DNA of 64,000 nt from Cohnella laeviribosi DSM 21336 (GTDB lineage Bacteria > Bacillota > Bacilli > Paenibacillales > Paenibacillaceae). The notes under the pieces are model-generated. The model made no database searches. It was not told the origin of the DNA and saw nothing but the letters and a program-made list of their open reading frames with translations. The position numbers and the translations under genes were made by a program. Below are positions 49,925-58,834 of this stretch, piece after piece. Location: the NCBI RefSeq assembly GCF_000378425.1, contig NZ_KB899821.1:36572-100571 (forward strand), given 5' to 3'. The first letter of the stretch is position 1, and each line of letters opens with the position of its first letter.

Positions 49925-50428
49925 TCAGCCGAATCCTCCCCACATGAGGGCGGCAAAAGCGGGCCCCACCGCCAGCATAAACGGAAACTTCGCCCCGCCT
50001 TTGCCCGCTTCAAGCGGGTGCTTTCCCCACGGCCAAGCGATGGCGCCGAACCCTTTGCGCAAGCCGGGCGCCCTCAGCAGAATCAGCAGCAGCGCAATCC
50101 CTCCGGCGAACAAAATCGACCATACGGCCAGTTCCAGCGCGCGAACCGATCCCATCCAAGCGCCGTAAGCGGCAAACCATTTGACGTCTCCCCCGCCGAT
50201 CCCCCGCAGCAGAAACAGGATCAAAAGCGGCGCCATGCCGAATGCCGCTCCTGCGGCGGAGCGACCCAGACCCTCCCAGCCTTGCAGCAGACCATGGCAA
50301 ACCAGGCCGGAGACGGCAGCCGGAACGGTCAGGCCGTTCGGAATTTCCATGCGCCGAATGTCGGTCCAGCAGGCGATCAGGGTAAGCGCCGCAGCCGCGG
50401 ATATCGTGATCATTTCGAAGCCCGTCAA
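49925..50428 (-). CDS. tadV: Prepilin peptidase, A24 family (TadV/CpaA-type)
   Basis: This 167-residue membrane protease cleaves prepilin leader peptides. Both catalytic aspartate motifs are present: CWTDIRRMEIPN near the N-terminus and GIGGGDVKWF mid-protein. Short A24 enzymes without the methylase domain are typical of Tad systems. I choose the TTG at 50428 because AGGAGAG lies upstream; the ATG at 50413 is an alternative. It lies downstream of tadE-like genes whose products carry the GS(I/F)xLE processing sites. Confidence 0.82.
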   Translation of the reverse strand: MTGFEMITISAAAALTLIACWTDIRRMEIPNGLTVPAAVSGLVCHGLLQGWEGLGRSAAGAAFGMAPLLILFLLRGIGGGDVKWFAAYGAWMGSVRALELAVWSILFAGGIALLLILLRAPGLRKGFGAIAWPWGKHPLEAGKGGAKFPFMLAVGPAFAALMWGGFG

Positions 50429-50478
50429 CCGTCGATTCTCTCCTTTCGTACGTTCCGTCTCGTTCGCGGCGTGGAAGC

Positions 50479-51444
50479 CTAACCGCCCCCGTTCGCTTGC
50501 GATTTGGCCGCAACCTCGAACGTCTGCGTCAATGGCTCTCTGCCTTCGGACTTTGCCTCCCAAAACCATGTGCCCGGCGTCGTGTTGCCCGAAACGTGCC
50601 AGGTCCATGAAACGATGCCCCTCTCGTCCGCCGTTGCCATTCCAAGATTCCTCGCCTGGCTTTCCCCGCTCTTGTAGACCACGGTCAGATAGACCGTCTG
50701 TCCCGGTTCCGCCCGCAGCGTCAGCGTCGCCTTTCGACCCCTTGCCACCGGATTGGGCGAAAGCGAAACGAACGACAAGGCGCTCGGCTGCTCACCGTCC
50801 TCGGCAAGCTTCGCGGCGGACGGCTGTCCGCCGACCCACGCCCGCTCCCTGGCCGATTGGCGCAGCACAAGGGTCCTGCCGACAAACGGAACCTTGAACG
50901 GAAGACGGTATTCCGCCTCCACCGTAATGAATGCGCCGGACGGTTGCTCGGCCGAAGGGATTTCCGCTTTGACCACCCGCAGGCGGTCTTCGTCCAGCAA
51001 GCCGCCGTCCAGCCTCGTTTTCAGCCACTCTTCGAACGCCGCTCTTGCGGCCGTTTGTTCGATCGACCACGAGCCGTCAGCGGCCTGCCGGGCCCATTCC
51101 GACAACGGCGAAGGGAGAAGATCCCCGTATTCGGACAGCGTCCGGCCGATGTCCTCGAGCTTGGCGGACCATGTCTCCGTTTGTTTGTAGACGGGCTCGG
51201 ACCGCACCTTGTCGGCGGCCAGGGATATCGGGTACCACGCCGCGGCGGCCTGCCTCACGGTCTGGGACAGCGCTCCGTGAAGCGCCATCGCCGTGACCGA
51301 GGTCCGAATGAGAAACACGAGAAACACAACCGTCAGCATAAAGATCGGCATAACGAGAGCGGCTTCCAGCGTGATGCTCCCCGCAGCGCGCACGCGCGAG
51401 GCCCGTTCACTGGTAGGCGTTATCCGCCGTAAAAACAGCTTCAT
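50479..51444 (-). CDS. TadE-like pseudopilin with long C-terminal domain
   Basis: This 321-residue protein starts with a basic stretch and a prepilin-like segment (AAGSITLEAALVMPIF, Glu at +5 of the expected cleavage) that leads into one membrane helix, as in TadE/TadF minor pilins. The rest is extracellular; the last 100 residues (LSPNPVARGRKATLTL to the end) look like an Ig-type beta domain with Gly and Trp motifs. The gene overlaps the preceding one by 38 bp in another frame. Confidence 0.75.
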   Translation of the reverse strand: MKLFLRRITPTSERASRVRAAGSITLEAALVMPIFMLTVVFLVFLIRTSVTAMALHGALSQTVRQAAAAWYPISLAADKVRSEPVYKQTETWSAKLEDIGRTLSEYGDLLPSPLSEWARQAADGSWSIEQTAARAAFEEWLKTRLDGGLLDEDRLRVVKAEIPSAEQPSGAFITVEAEYRLPFKVPFVGRTLVLRQSARERAWVGGQPSAAKLAEDGEQPSALSFVSLSPNPVARGRKATLTLRAEPGQTVYLTVVYKSGESQARNLGMATADERGIVSWTWHVSGNTTPGTWFWEAKSEGREPLTQTFEVAAKSQANGGG

Positions 51445-53710
51445 AGCGGTTCCCTGCCACCTCTCCGCCCAGCCTTCCGGTTTTCCCGAGCGCCTTGATC
51501 AATCCCGGAAAAAACCACAACCTTAGCGACGCAACGCCCTCCCCGCTGACATATGTGTACGCCTCCTGCAGCGATATGCCCGTATTATGCTCAATCACGG
51601 CGATCGTGCGGGCGGTTTGGCCGGAAGAGCCGCCGTGAAGCAGGAAAAACAAGCGCAAATAATCGGAATAAACCGTGTCCGCCTTCACGTATTTGGACAG
51701 TTCGATCTTCCCCTGATCCAACAAATGCCGCAGATCGGCAACCGCATGTTTGACCGCGTAAAGCAGCGCTCCGGCCAGCACAAGCAGCGGAGACCCGAGC
51801 GAACGGGACTCGATCAATCCTTCCATTGTTCGAATCGCCAGCCGAAACATAAAAATTTCGCCGTAAGCCGCCGCGATGTTTCCGCTCGGATGGGTCAAGC
51901 CATACAAAATATACTCGGCTTGCTGCTTATCGGGACTCGTCGCGCTTCCCGCCTCGCCGCTCAGCCATGCCTTGATTTCAGCGGGGTCGCTATAGGAGAA
52001 GCGAGAAACCGCGTATTCGGCAAAGTAGAGCGAATCCCGCCAATTCGCCGACGCAACGGCAAGAGCGTCAAGCCAATCCTTTGAGGCGGCGACCGCCTCG
52101 TCCCGGCCCCGGGACGCGCGATCCGGACGCGGCGGCGCCGTTTGTTCATCCGCCGCTTTGTTCCAGGCGAGATTTTCCTGGTAAAGGCGATCAAGCTCCC
52201 GGAACGCCTCCCTCTCTTCGTCCGTCCCTTCCGCTGCGGACAAAGCCTGCAGCAACGAGTTTGCGGACGACCACTCGGTTTCGGCCTCCTTTTCCAGACG
52301 TTTGCGCTCCTCGTCCGCGGCGCGATGCTCGCCAAGCTTTCCGCGCCTGTCCTCAAGAACGGATCCCGAAGCGCCGTACCGGTTCCGATACAAATCTCCG
52401 GCGCGCTGCAGACGTTCGGCCCCGCTTCGAAGCTCTTCTTCAAGTCCGGTCGAACCCGAAGCCGCCGCGGCCGAACGACCGAATTGCGACGCCGCATCCG
52501 CCGTCTCCGCCGCCTCTTCGGACTGCCTGTCGAGCTCCGCCCCATATTCGCCGAAGAAAGCGCCGTCCAGCACCAAATCGTTCGCGGACTCGCGAAGATC
52601 CCGGAGCATTTGCTCGCGTTCCTTTCCGATTCCGCCATCGACCGAACCCTGTCCGGCATCTCCTTCGTCCCCGGAGTTCTGCGCGCCGGCCGCCATCTCC
52701 CGCATCTGCCGGTTCGCTTCCTCCGCTTCGCCAAGCGCCTCTCGGGCGGCCGCCAAGGCTTCGGCCGCTTGGTCGGCTCCGTCACGGATCCGATCCGGAA
52801 GCGAGGCGGCCAACCTGCTCATCCCCGATTCGTAAGCGCCGATCGCCGCCGAATGGATCGGCCCCCCGGTCGGATAAGGTTCGGTAAAAGGTTTGCCCTC
52901 CTGCCGGGCTTGAGCCTGGCGGCTGTTCCACTGCGCCACGGCGTCGGCAAGCGCCCGGCTTCGCGCCTCGTCCTCCAGCCGTTTGCCGACATAATCGGGA
53001 TACATCAGCGCCGCATCGGCAATGTCCCGCACGTCGCCGGCCGGCCTCGTTCCCGTCAAGGCGGCGGGAGGGTCCGGAACATAGCCTGCCATGGCGTTTA
53101 CCAGCTTGCTTCCGGCCTCCGCCTGACGTTTCAGAACTTCGTCCAGCGCCGCTTCCCTGCGTTCATAAGCTTGACGCATCCGCTCGAGAAGGTCCGCCGT
53201 CTTCTTCGTTTCCGCCATGGCGGCATCAATGCCGCGAAAACGGGATGCGAGCTCGATCGTCAAGTCGATCGGAGCCTTGTATTTCATCTCTTCCAGCACC
53301 TGCCGCCTGAACACTTCATGCGAGGCAAGCGGCCGGCTTTCCGTAACCTCCGCGCTTTCCCATCTGACGTCCAGAAACCGGAAAACTCCCGGCCCTTCCT
53401 GCTCAAGATTGCCTTCCAGCGTCTCGCGGAACAAGGCGTCGGCCCGGTCGCCTCCGCGAACGAACAAACCGTACCCGGCGTAAACTTCCGGATCGAACGA
53501 AGAGAGAACGGAACGGGCGCCCGATTTCACCGCGAGCTCCGCCTGCTTGCGGAACGCCGCCACTCTGGCAAAATCGATCAACAGACCGTTCAGCAGCACG
53601 AAGGCCGCCGTCGCGGCGATAAAGTAAATCGATACGGCCCCCTCCGCGCGCTTTCGCCTTACGGCGCGTTTTCTCCTTAAGGCGCGCTTTCCCCTGCGTT
53701 CGTCACCCAC
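51407..53710 (-). CDS. TadG/DUF5702-like pilus-associated protein
   Basis: This 767-residue protein starts at a GTG at 53710 behind GGAGGATGCGGAA. A very basic N-terminus precedes one membrane helix in a pilin-like segment (EGAVSIYFIAATAAFVLLNG), followed by SGARSVLSSFDPEVYAGYGLF, typical of large TadG-like proteins of Firmicutes. A long Ala/Glu/Arg-rich central part (about 170-520) is coiled-coil-like, and the C-terminal third is more globular. It is expected to lie on the outside of the membrane with the pilus. No catalytic motif was seen. Confidence 0.68.
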   Translation of the reverse strand: MGDERRGKRALRRKRAVRRKRAEGAVSIYFIAATAAFVLLNGLLIDFARVAAFRKQAELAVKSGARSVLSSFDPEVYAGYGLFVRGGDRADALFRETLEGNLEQEGPGVFRFLDVRWESAEVTESRPLASHEVFRRQVLEEMKYKAPIDLTIELASRFRGIDAAMAETKKTADLLERMRQAYERREAALDEVLKRQAEAGSKLVNAMAGYVPDPPAALTGTRPAGDVRDIADAALMYPDYVGKRLEDEARSRALADAVAQWNSRQAQARQEGKPFTEPYPTGGPIHSAAIGAYESGMSRLAASLPDRIRDGADQAAEALAAAREALGEAEEANRQMREMAAGAQNSGDEGDAGQGSVDGGIGKEREQMLRDLRESANDLVLDGAFFGEYGAELDRQSEEAAETADAASQFGRSAAAASGSTGLEEELRSGAERLQRAGDLYRNRYGASGSVLEDRRGKLGEHRAADEERKRLEKEAETEWSSANSLLQALSAAEGTDEEREAFRELDRLYQENLAWNKAADEQTAPPRPDRASRGRDEAVAASKDWLDALAVASANWRDSLYFAEYAVSRFSYSDPAEIKAWLSGEAGSATSPDKQQAEYILYGLTHPSGNIAAAYGEIFMFRLAIRTMEGLIESRSLGSPLLVLAGALLYAVKHAVADLRHLLDQGKIELSKYVKADTVYSDYLRLFFLLHGGSSGQTARTIAVIEHNTGISLQEAYTYVSGEGVASLRLWFFPGLIKALGKTGRLGGEVAGNRYEAVFTADNAYQ

Positions 53711-53728
53711 TTCCGCATCCTCCTTCCG

Positions 53729-54424
53729 TTAACGGCCGGCCCCGCCGGTCAGCACGGCGGCGGCCTGCTCGCGGTAAGCGGCCTCGCCGCCATCCGCGCT
53801 GCGCATCTTCGCCGCATAATAGCGCAGCAAATCGATATTCCGCAGAAATTCCGCCGGCTCGACGACGATGGCGGAGGCCTTCGCCGATAAGATTGTCGTA
53901 CCGTTAAAGCGGCGAAGCGGCTCCGGAACATCGGAGCTGGCCGCTTCGGTGCCGATCTCCCTCCAGACCAGGGAATGGCGGTACCGCATTTCGCCCGCGG
54001 AGGCGGTGACGATCGTGCCGGCGGCCGCCAGCAGCTTGCGGTCCGCAAGATCGCCCGCTTCCGCTCCGCCGGCTGCCGGAATCGCCACAGCGGCGCCCGG
54101 CGATTCGAGGGCGAGTCCGAAGAGTCCGGAGAGAACGCGGTCATCCGTAAGCCTCCAGTACAACCCGTCGTATTGTCCGGCCGGATATGCGCCCGTCCGC
54201 ACGTCTTTGGCCGAATTCGGCCAATTATATGCCGCCCGTTCTCCCGCTATGGAGACGTTGTAGTACATAATGGCGCCCTGGGCGATATAAATGGCGAAAA
54301 ACAACAGAAGGAACGTCATCATCAGCACGATGGGCATGACCATGGACGATTCCAGCGCGAAGCTGCCGGAATTGTCCCGCAGACGGCGGATCAACGGAGC
54401 AAATCGGAGCTTAAGAGAAGACAT
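53729..54424 (-). CDS. TadE-like minor pilin
   Basis: This 231-residue protein has a basic N-terminus and the processing-site-like GSFALESSMVMPIVLMMT segment leading into a membrane helix, then an extracytoplasmic domain. It overlaps flp by 14 bp. The order flp, tadE-like, TadG-like, tadE-like, prepilin peptidase fits Tad loci, which need such minor pilins for assembly. Confidence 0.75.
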   Translation of the reverse strand: MSSLKLRFAPLIRRLRDNSGSFALESSMVMPIVLMMTFLLLFFAIYIAQGAIMYYNVSIAGERAAYNWPNSAKDVRTGAYPAGQYDGLYWRLTDDRVLSGLFGLALESPGAAVAIPAAGGAEAGDLADRKLLAAAGTIVTASAGEMRYRHSLVWREIGTEAASSDVPEPLRRFNGTTILSAKASAIVVEPAEFLRNIDLLRYYAAKMRSADGGEAAYREQAAAVLTGGAGR

Positions 54425-54617
54425 CTTCCGACTTGGTCTCCACTTTGTCGAATAGCGAGTTGAGAAAATCCGTAATTCGGTCCCTGAACAAAACGACGAT
54501 CACGATGATGACCGCGGCAATAAGCACGATTTCCAATGTTCCCAGACCTTCCTGGTTTCTCCAAAAAGCCGTAAACCACTTGGCGCCAAGGCGCTGCATG
54601 CGTCGGGTAAGATTCAT
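54411..54617 (-). CDS. flp: Flp-type (type IVb) pilin
   Basis: This 68-residue product has a 23-residue basic leader, then QEGLGTLEIVLIAAVIIVIV, a class III prepilin signature with Glu at position 5 after the cleavage site and a single hydrophobic helix, and a short tail. The size and composition are those of Flp major pilins. AGGAGG stands before the ATG. It is the likely major subunit of the pilus made by this operon. Confidence 0.82.
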   Translation of the reverse strand: MNLTRRMQRLGAKWFTAFWRNQEGLGTLEIVLIAAVIIVIVVLFRDRITDFLNSLFDKVETKSEDVFS

Positions 54618-54639
54618 CTTTTTAACCTCCTATAATGGA

Positions 54640-55500
54640 TTAAATGGTCATCGACAGCATGGCCGGCGTTCCGACCAGCACCATAATCAGCAAAAAAACG
54701 AGCACCAGCGGAAACGCCATGCGCGAGGAAGCCTGCTCGCCCAGCGTTCGCGCGACGGCCTTTCGCCTCTCCCATAGCGTTCGGGACAATTCTTGAAGCG
54801 ACGCGACGAACGTCTCCCCTCCCCGCCGGGCGTTGACCAGCAGCGTCGAAGCGAACATCTTGGCTTCGGGAACGGCGCAGCGCCGCCCGAATTCCTCCAT
54901 CGCCGCCGCCAGCGTCTCCCCGCGGCCGATCGCATCGAGCGCCGCCTTTAGTTCCGTGTACAGCGGATGCTGCATCTGCCCCGGGCCCTGCCGGCGCTGC
55001 AGGCAGCGCTCCAGCGCCCGCATGACGTTCTCTCCGGCGTTGACCATCAGCAGCAACCGGTTCAGCAGCTCCGGCAGTTCCAGCACAATTGTCTGCCGAT
55101 GCCGGTCCAGCTTTTTTTGCAGCTCTTGCCAGCGAAGCAGCGGCACCAATAACGCGATAACTGCTCCGAACGGAAACAGCTCGGGACTCCCGGATACGAG
55201 GCCAAGCAGACCTGCGGACAGCAAAACCGCGTAAGACAGGCCCAACGCTTCAGCCGTCCAGCCGATCAAGCGCTCCCTTGTGCAAATTCCGCCATGGAGC
55301 GCGGCAAGCGCCGCCTGCGGCCGCAGCAATACGGCCCGCAGCCGCCGGTATATGCCCGGGCGCTCCATCAGCCAGCTCATCGGGCTGAAGAGCGGATGCC
55401 ATTTAAGGCTGCGGTTTCTGGTTTTCCAGGCTTGCCGGAACATCCAGAGATACCCGATGGCCAACGCGAACCAACCTGCGCCAACAGCCGCCTTCATCAT
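54640..55500 (-). CDS. tadC: Tad secretion inner-membrane protein TadC-like (GspF fold)
   Basis: This 286-residue membrane protein starts at the ATG at 55500 (MMKAAVGAGW), which overlaps the tadB stop by 4 bp. It has a GspF/TadC core with ELPELLNRLLLMVNAGENVMRA and LVNARRGGETFVASL, and three to four membrane helices, with a C-terminal hydrophobic end (FPLVLVFLLIMVLVGTPAML). TadB and TadC together form the platform for the TadA ATPase. Confidence 0.85.
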   Translation of the reverse strand: MMKAAVGAGWFALAIGYLWMFRQAWKTRNRSLKWHPLFSPMSWLMERPGIYRRLRAVLLRPQAALAALHGGICTRERLIGWTAEALGLSYAVLLSAGLLGLVSGSPELFPFGAVIALLVPLLRWQELQKKLDRHRQTIVLELPELLNRLLLMVNAGENVMRALERCLQRRQGPGQMQHPLYTELKAALDAIGRGETLAAAMEEFGRRCAVPEAKMFASTLLVNARRGGETFVASLQELSRTLWERRKAVARTLGEQASSRMAFPLVLVFLLIMVLVGTPAMLSMTI

Positions 55501-56237
55501 ATCCGGATATCCACGATGCGCAGCATCCACCAACCGACCAGACCGAGGAGAAGCAGGCAAACCGTAAGCACGACCCAGCCGATTCCTTGATGAAGAGCGG
55601 ACATATAATCGCCCGCGATGAGATGAAGCAGGCCGACAAAGGCGAACGGCATCGCGATCATCAGCTTCGACTCAAATTTCTTCTGCGCAAGAAGCACCGA
55701 AATTTCCTGTTCGACTTCCATCTTTTCGCCGATCAAACCGGCCGTTTTGCGAACGACCTCCACGAGATTGCCGCCCGACCGCTTGCAGATCAGGAAAGCC
55801 TCCGCAAAGTTGCGAACCTCCTCCAAGCCGCTTCTCCCGGCGAAGTCGGCAAAGGCGGCTTCAAGCGGCTCCCCGTTGCGGAAGCGGACGACAATTGTCC
55901 GGATCTCGCGCAGGATATCGGCATTCGGGTTGCCGATCAGCATTGCCACATCCTCCTCCAGCACCGCAAATGCGTTCTCGACCGAACGGCCCGCTGACAG
56001 CAGCGAAGAAAGCGCGTGCAACGCTTCCTTGAAGTGCCGGCGCAGCTGCTCCAGCCGCCGCCTTCGCAGCCGCTCCCGCAGAAGCCGCGGCCCCCACGCC
56101 CCGGCTGCCGAAGCCGCGATCGCCACATACGGCTGACGATACAGCATCCAGACGGCCGCAAAGCAGAAGAGGCCGCAGAAGCAAATCGCGGCGAGCCGCT
56201 GCGAACGGCTCAGAACGTAAACCCGGTAATCGGTCAT
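55497..56237 (-). CDS. tadB: Tad secretion inner-membrane protein TadB-like (GspF fold)
   Basis: This 246-residue membrane protein has a helix near residues 16-50, a cytoplasmic GspF domain (HFKEALHALSSLLSAGRSVENAFAVL, ICKRSGGNLVEVVRKTAGLI, EISVLLAQKKFESKLM), and two C-terminal helices. It is the next gene after the ATPase and overlaps tadC by 4 bp, the usual order of Tad loci. Confidence 0.85.
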   Translation of the reverse strand: MTDYRVYVLSRSQRLAAICFCGLFCFAAVWMLYRQPYVAIAASAAGAWGPRLLRERLRRRRLEQLRRHFKEALHALSSLLSAGRSVENAFAVLEEDVAMLIGNPNADILREIRTIVVRFRNGEPLEAAFADFAGRSGLEEVRNFAEAFLICKRSGGNLVEVVRKTAGLIGEKMEVEQEISVLLAQKKFESKLMIAMPFAFVGLLHLIAGDYMSALHQGIGWVVLTVCLLLLGLVGWWMLRIVDIRI

Positions 56238-56240
56238 CCG

Positions 56241-57476
56241 TCAACCTCCTTCCACGAATCCGGCAAAACGCAACTTGCGCACGTTTTGCAGCGAAGAAAC
56301 CCGCTCCAGCCGTCCTCCCGCGGCGCCGCTTCCCTCCTTTCCTTCCTCGTGCCGAAACAGCGTGCGCAGCCGCACCTCCCCATCCTCCATTCCCGCCACC
56401 TCGCAGATTTCCGCTACCCGGCGGGAACGGTCGCGAAAACGGCTTAAATGGATCATGATATCGATCGCGGACGCAATCTGGCGGCGAACGACCGGAACCG
56501 GAAGATCCGCGCCGCCCAGCACCATCGTTTCCAGACGCGACAGCATGTCGCGCGCGCCGTTACTGTGGCCGGTGGACAAGCTTCCCTCATGTCCGGTATT
56601 CATCGCCTGCAGCATGTCGAGCGCCTCCTCGCCGCGAACCTCGCCCACGATGATGCGGTTCGGTCGCATCCGCAGCGAAGCCCGGATCAACTCCCGCATG
56701 CTGATCTTTCCTTTGCCTTCGGTATTGGCGTTGCGGGTCTCCAGCGAGACCAGATTGGGCACGCCGCGAATCTGCAGCTCGGCCGCATCCTCGATCGTAA
56801 TAATCCGCTCGTCCGCGGGAATCCACTGGGCGAGCGCGTTCAGAAACGTCGTCTTCCCCGAGCCGGTCCCGCCGCTGATGAAGATGTTGTATTTCGCTTC
56901 CACCAGCTGCCGGAGCAGCTTCGCAGCCTCCTCCGTAACGGAGCCCCGCGCGACCAGCTCGTCCATCGACGGAGGATGCCGGGGAAAACGGCGGATCGTG
57001 ACGATCGGACCTGTGAGCGAGACCGGCGGCAGCACGACATGCACCCTCGAACCGTCGGGCAGACGGGCATCCACGATCGGCGACGCTTCGTTGACGATCC
57101 GGTTGACACTGCCGACCATCGCCTGGATGAGATCTTCCAGCCTTTCCCGGCTTTCGAATTCGATTCCGGCGGGCTTCAGCTCGCCGAAACGCTCCACGAA
57201 AATATCCCTGTGCCCGTTGATCATAATCTCCGTAATGTCCGGATCGTCGAGCAGCGGCTGCAACGCGTCCAGTCCCCGGAACGAATGAAAAAGCCGGCTG
57301 ACCGCGGACGCCCTTTCCGCCGACGTCATCTCTCTTGCGCGCGCATGGCGGAACAGCTCCTGTTCGATCAGCGCCCGCAGCTCGCCGTCCGATACGGCGG
57401 CGTCCCAGGCAAGCCGGGAACGCACCGCTTCGCGAAGCTCAGCGAGCTCGGCGGCCGACAGCGGCGAAGCTTGCAT
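56241..57476 (-). CDS. tadA: Tad pilus assembly ATPase TadA (CpaF family)
   Basis: This 411-residue hexameric motor ATPase starts at the ATG at 57476 (MQASPLSAAELAELREAV), 38 bp inside the upstream tadZ-like gene. Motifs are MINGHRDIFVERFGEL, FISGGTGSGKTTFLNALAQW (Walker A), TIEDAAELQI, RASLRMRPNRIIVGEVRG (Walker B region) and TGHEGSLSTGHSNGA. It powers pilin polymerisation through TadB/TadC. The length and order fit CpaF-type enzymes. Confidence 0.93.
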   Translation of the reverse strand: MQASPLSAAELAELREAVRSRLAWDAAVSDGELRALIEQELFRHARAREMTSAERASAVSRLFHSFRGLDALQPLLDDPDITEIMINGHRDIFVERFGELKPAGIEFESRERLEDLIQAMVGSVNRIVNEASPIVDARLPDGSRVHVVLPPVSLTGPIVTIRRFPRHPPSMDELVARGSVTEEAAKLLRQLVEAKYNIFISGGTGSGKTTFLNALAQWIPADERIITIEDAAELQIRGVPNLVSLETRNANTEGKGKISMRELIRASLRMRPNRIIVGEVRGEEALDMLQAMNTGHEGSLSTGHSNGARDMLSRLETMVLGGADLPVPVVRRQIASAIDIMIHLSRFRDRSRRVAEICEVAGMEDGEVRLRTLFRHEEGKEGSGAAGGRLERVSSLQNVRKLRFAGFVEGG

Positions 57477-58596
57477 AAGGCCCACCGCCTTCCGCAGGCA
57501 GTTCGGATGAAAAGCGGTGCGGCCAGCCCCATTCGTCCAGCAGCCGGTCGACCGATCCGCTGAACGCCGGGGAAGCGAACCACCCTTCAAGACCGGCCAT
57601 TGCCTTCCACTGCGGAACATAAGGCAATACGCCCGCAGGCCCCTTCCCCGGCAGCCGCCATTCGTTCTTCATCGCTCCGGAGAACTTGTTCAGCACGAAC
57701 GACACGGAGCCCGCATCCATCGGAAGCTTGCCCATCCAGTACCGCGCCAGCTTCTCCGCCTTCCGCAGGCTCTGGGCATCGTCCATGACCATCCAGACGA
57801 CCCGGGCGCTCAGGTTCAGAAGCTCCAGATGCCAATCTCCGCACCCGCTGTCGGTATCGGCTACGATGAGATCGTAACGCCCGTCCGCGCGCAGAGCGCC
57901 GATGAGTTCCCGCAGCTGCTCCGCCGTCATCGCAAGGCGTTCGCCCGGATGGTCGGGAGCGTCGAAATATTCCGCCCGAAGCCGCCCTTCGCTTCTTCGG
58001 AGCCGTTCCAGCTCCTCGGCCGCCCGATCCTCCGGACGGGTACGCAGCGCGTACAGCAGACGGGACAGGCTGTCCGCTTCCCCTGTTCCAAGCAGCAAAT
58101 CCGTCGCGTTCAGCGCCTCCAAGTTCAAATAGAAAACCCGGTATCCCCGTTCCCCGGCCTGCCGTGCGATATTCAAGGCAAGCGCCGTCTTCCCGCAGCC
58201 GCCGGCCGCCGAAAACACGGTCAGCAACGGCGCGCCTCCGGCAGCTTCGCCGCTCTTCCGGGCGTCTCCGTGCATGTGTTCCGTCAGTTCGGTCAGCAGA
58301 CGGGACATGGGCTGATACATCGCCACCTCCGGAAGCCCTTCGCCCTCGCCCGGCCGCTCCGCGAGCGCTACGATCCGGCCGCGCAGGGCTCCGGCATCCG
58401 CTTTTGCCCGAATGGCCGGAAGAAACGAGGAATGAAGAAGCAGCAGCTCCGTTCCCGGCGCCTCCTCCAGATGCCGAAGGAGCGCAATCTCCTGCGTAAA
58501 CGCCGCGATCCGCCAGCTCGGCTCGCTCTCGCGCAGAAAACGCGACAGCTTGGACGCATATTGCGAGTCGGGCACAGCCATCACCAACCGCAGCAA
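57439..58596 (-). CDS. tadZ: TadZ/CpaE-like ATPase, pilus localisation
   Basis: The 385-residue product has an N-terminal receiver-like or atypical domain (about 1-115), then a ParA/MinD-type ATPase domain with a deviant Walker A (VFSAAGGCGKTALALNIA), VADTDSGCGDWHLE and VLNKFSG. I start at the TTG at 58596, which follows GGGAGGGG; the longer TTG at 58614 lacks a site. It is the first gene of the operon and overlaps tadA by 38 bp. A well-formed promoter and a terminator-like hairpin lie between it and the divergent gene. Confidence 0.8.
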   Translation of the reverse strand: MLRLVMAVPDSQYASKLSRFLRESEPSWRIAAFTQEIALLRHLEEAPGTELLLLHSSFLPAIRAKADAGALRGRIVALAERPGEGEGLPEVAMYQPMSRLLTELTEHMHGDARKSGEAAGGAPLLTVFSAAGGCGKTALALNIARQAGERGYRVFYLNLEALNATDLLLGTGEADSLSRLLYALRTRPEDRAAEELERLRRSEGRLRAEYFDAPDHPGERLAMTAEQLRELIGALRADGRYDLIVADTDSGCGDWHLELLNLSARVVWMVMDDAQSLRKAEKLARYWMGKLPMDAGSVSFVLNKFSGAMKNEWRLPGKGPAGVLPYVPQWKAMAGLEGWFASPAFSGSVDRLLDEWGWPHRFSSELPAEGGGPYASFAAVGRRAR

Positions 58597-58628
58597 AACA
58601 GCCCCTCCCTTCAACCCGCGGAAAACGC

Positions 58629-58670
58629 AAAAAACCGCAATCTCCGACGAGGATTCATCGGAAATTGCGG
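58629..58670 (-). terminator. Terminator-like hairpin in the leader of the tad operon (candidate attenuator)
   Basis: On the minus strand a 13 bp stem (CCGCAATTTCCGA with TCGGAGATTGCGG, one G-U pair) closes a 10 nt loop and is followed at once by six T. It lies about 33 bp before the tadZ start and inside the transcript from the promoter at 58703. A competing hairpin (TGCGG, loop AAGCA, CCGCA) uses the left arm. No minus-strand gene lies upstream that it could serve as a normal terminator. Confidence 0.75.
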
Positions 58671-58702
58671 TGCTTCCGCAAAACGTTGATTGATGTAACT
58701 AC

Positions 58703-58731
58703 AATGTACCACGTCTTCTAAAAACGGTCAA
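58703..58731 (-). promoter_or_regulatory. Sigma-A promoter of the tad operon
   Basis: On the minus strand TTGACC (58731-58726) and TACATT (58708-58703) are exactly 17 bp apart. Transcription should start near 58696, about 100 nt before the tadZ start codon, with the hairpin in between. Confidence 0.75.
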
Positions 58732-58834
58732 TCCTTCCAGAACGAAAAAAGGGAAGATGACGAAGAAATTGGAAATGCTACCTTGGAATACGTTTCGAAC
58801 CAATCCAGCGTTCTGCTGAAGGGGGAAATGAAAA

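Noticed and set aside
58620..58700. Cyclic di-GMP riboswitch in the tad leader
   Set aside because: Such riboswitches precede some pilus operons, but the conserved GEMM core and tetraloop receptor are not seen. The leader is short and better explained as a plain attenuator hairpin.
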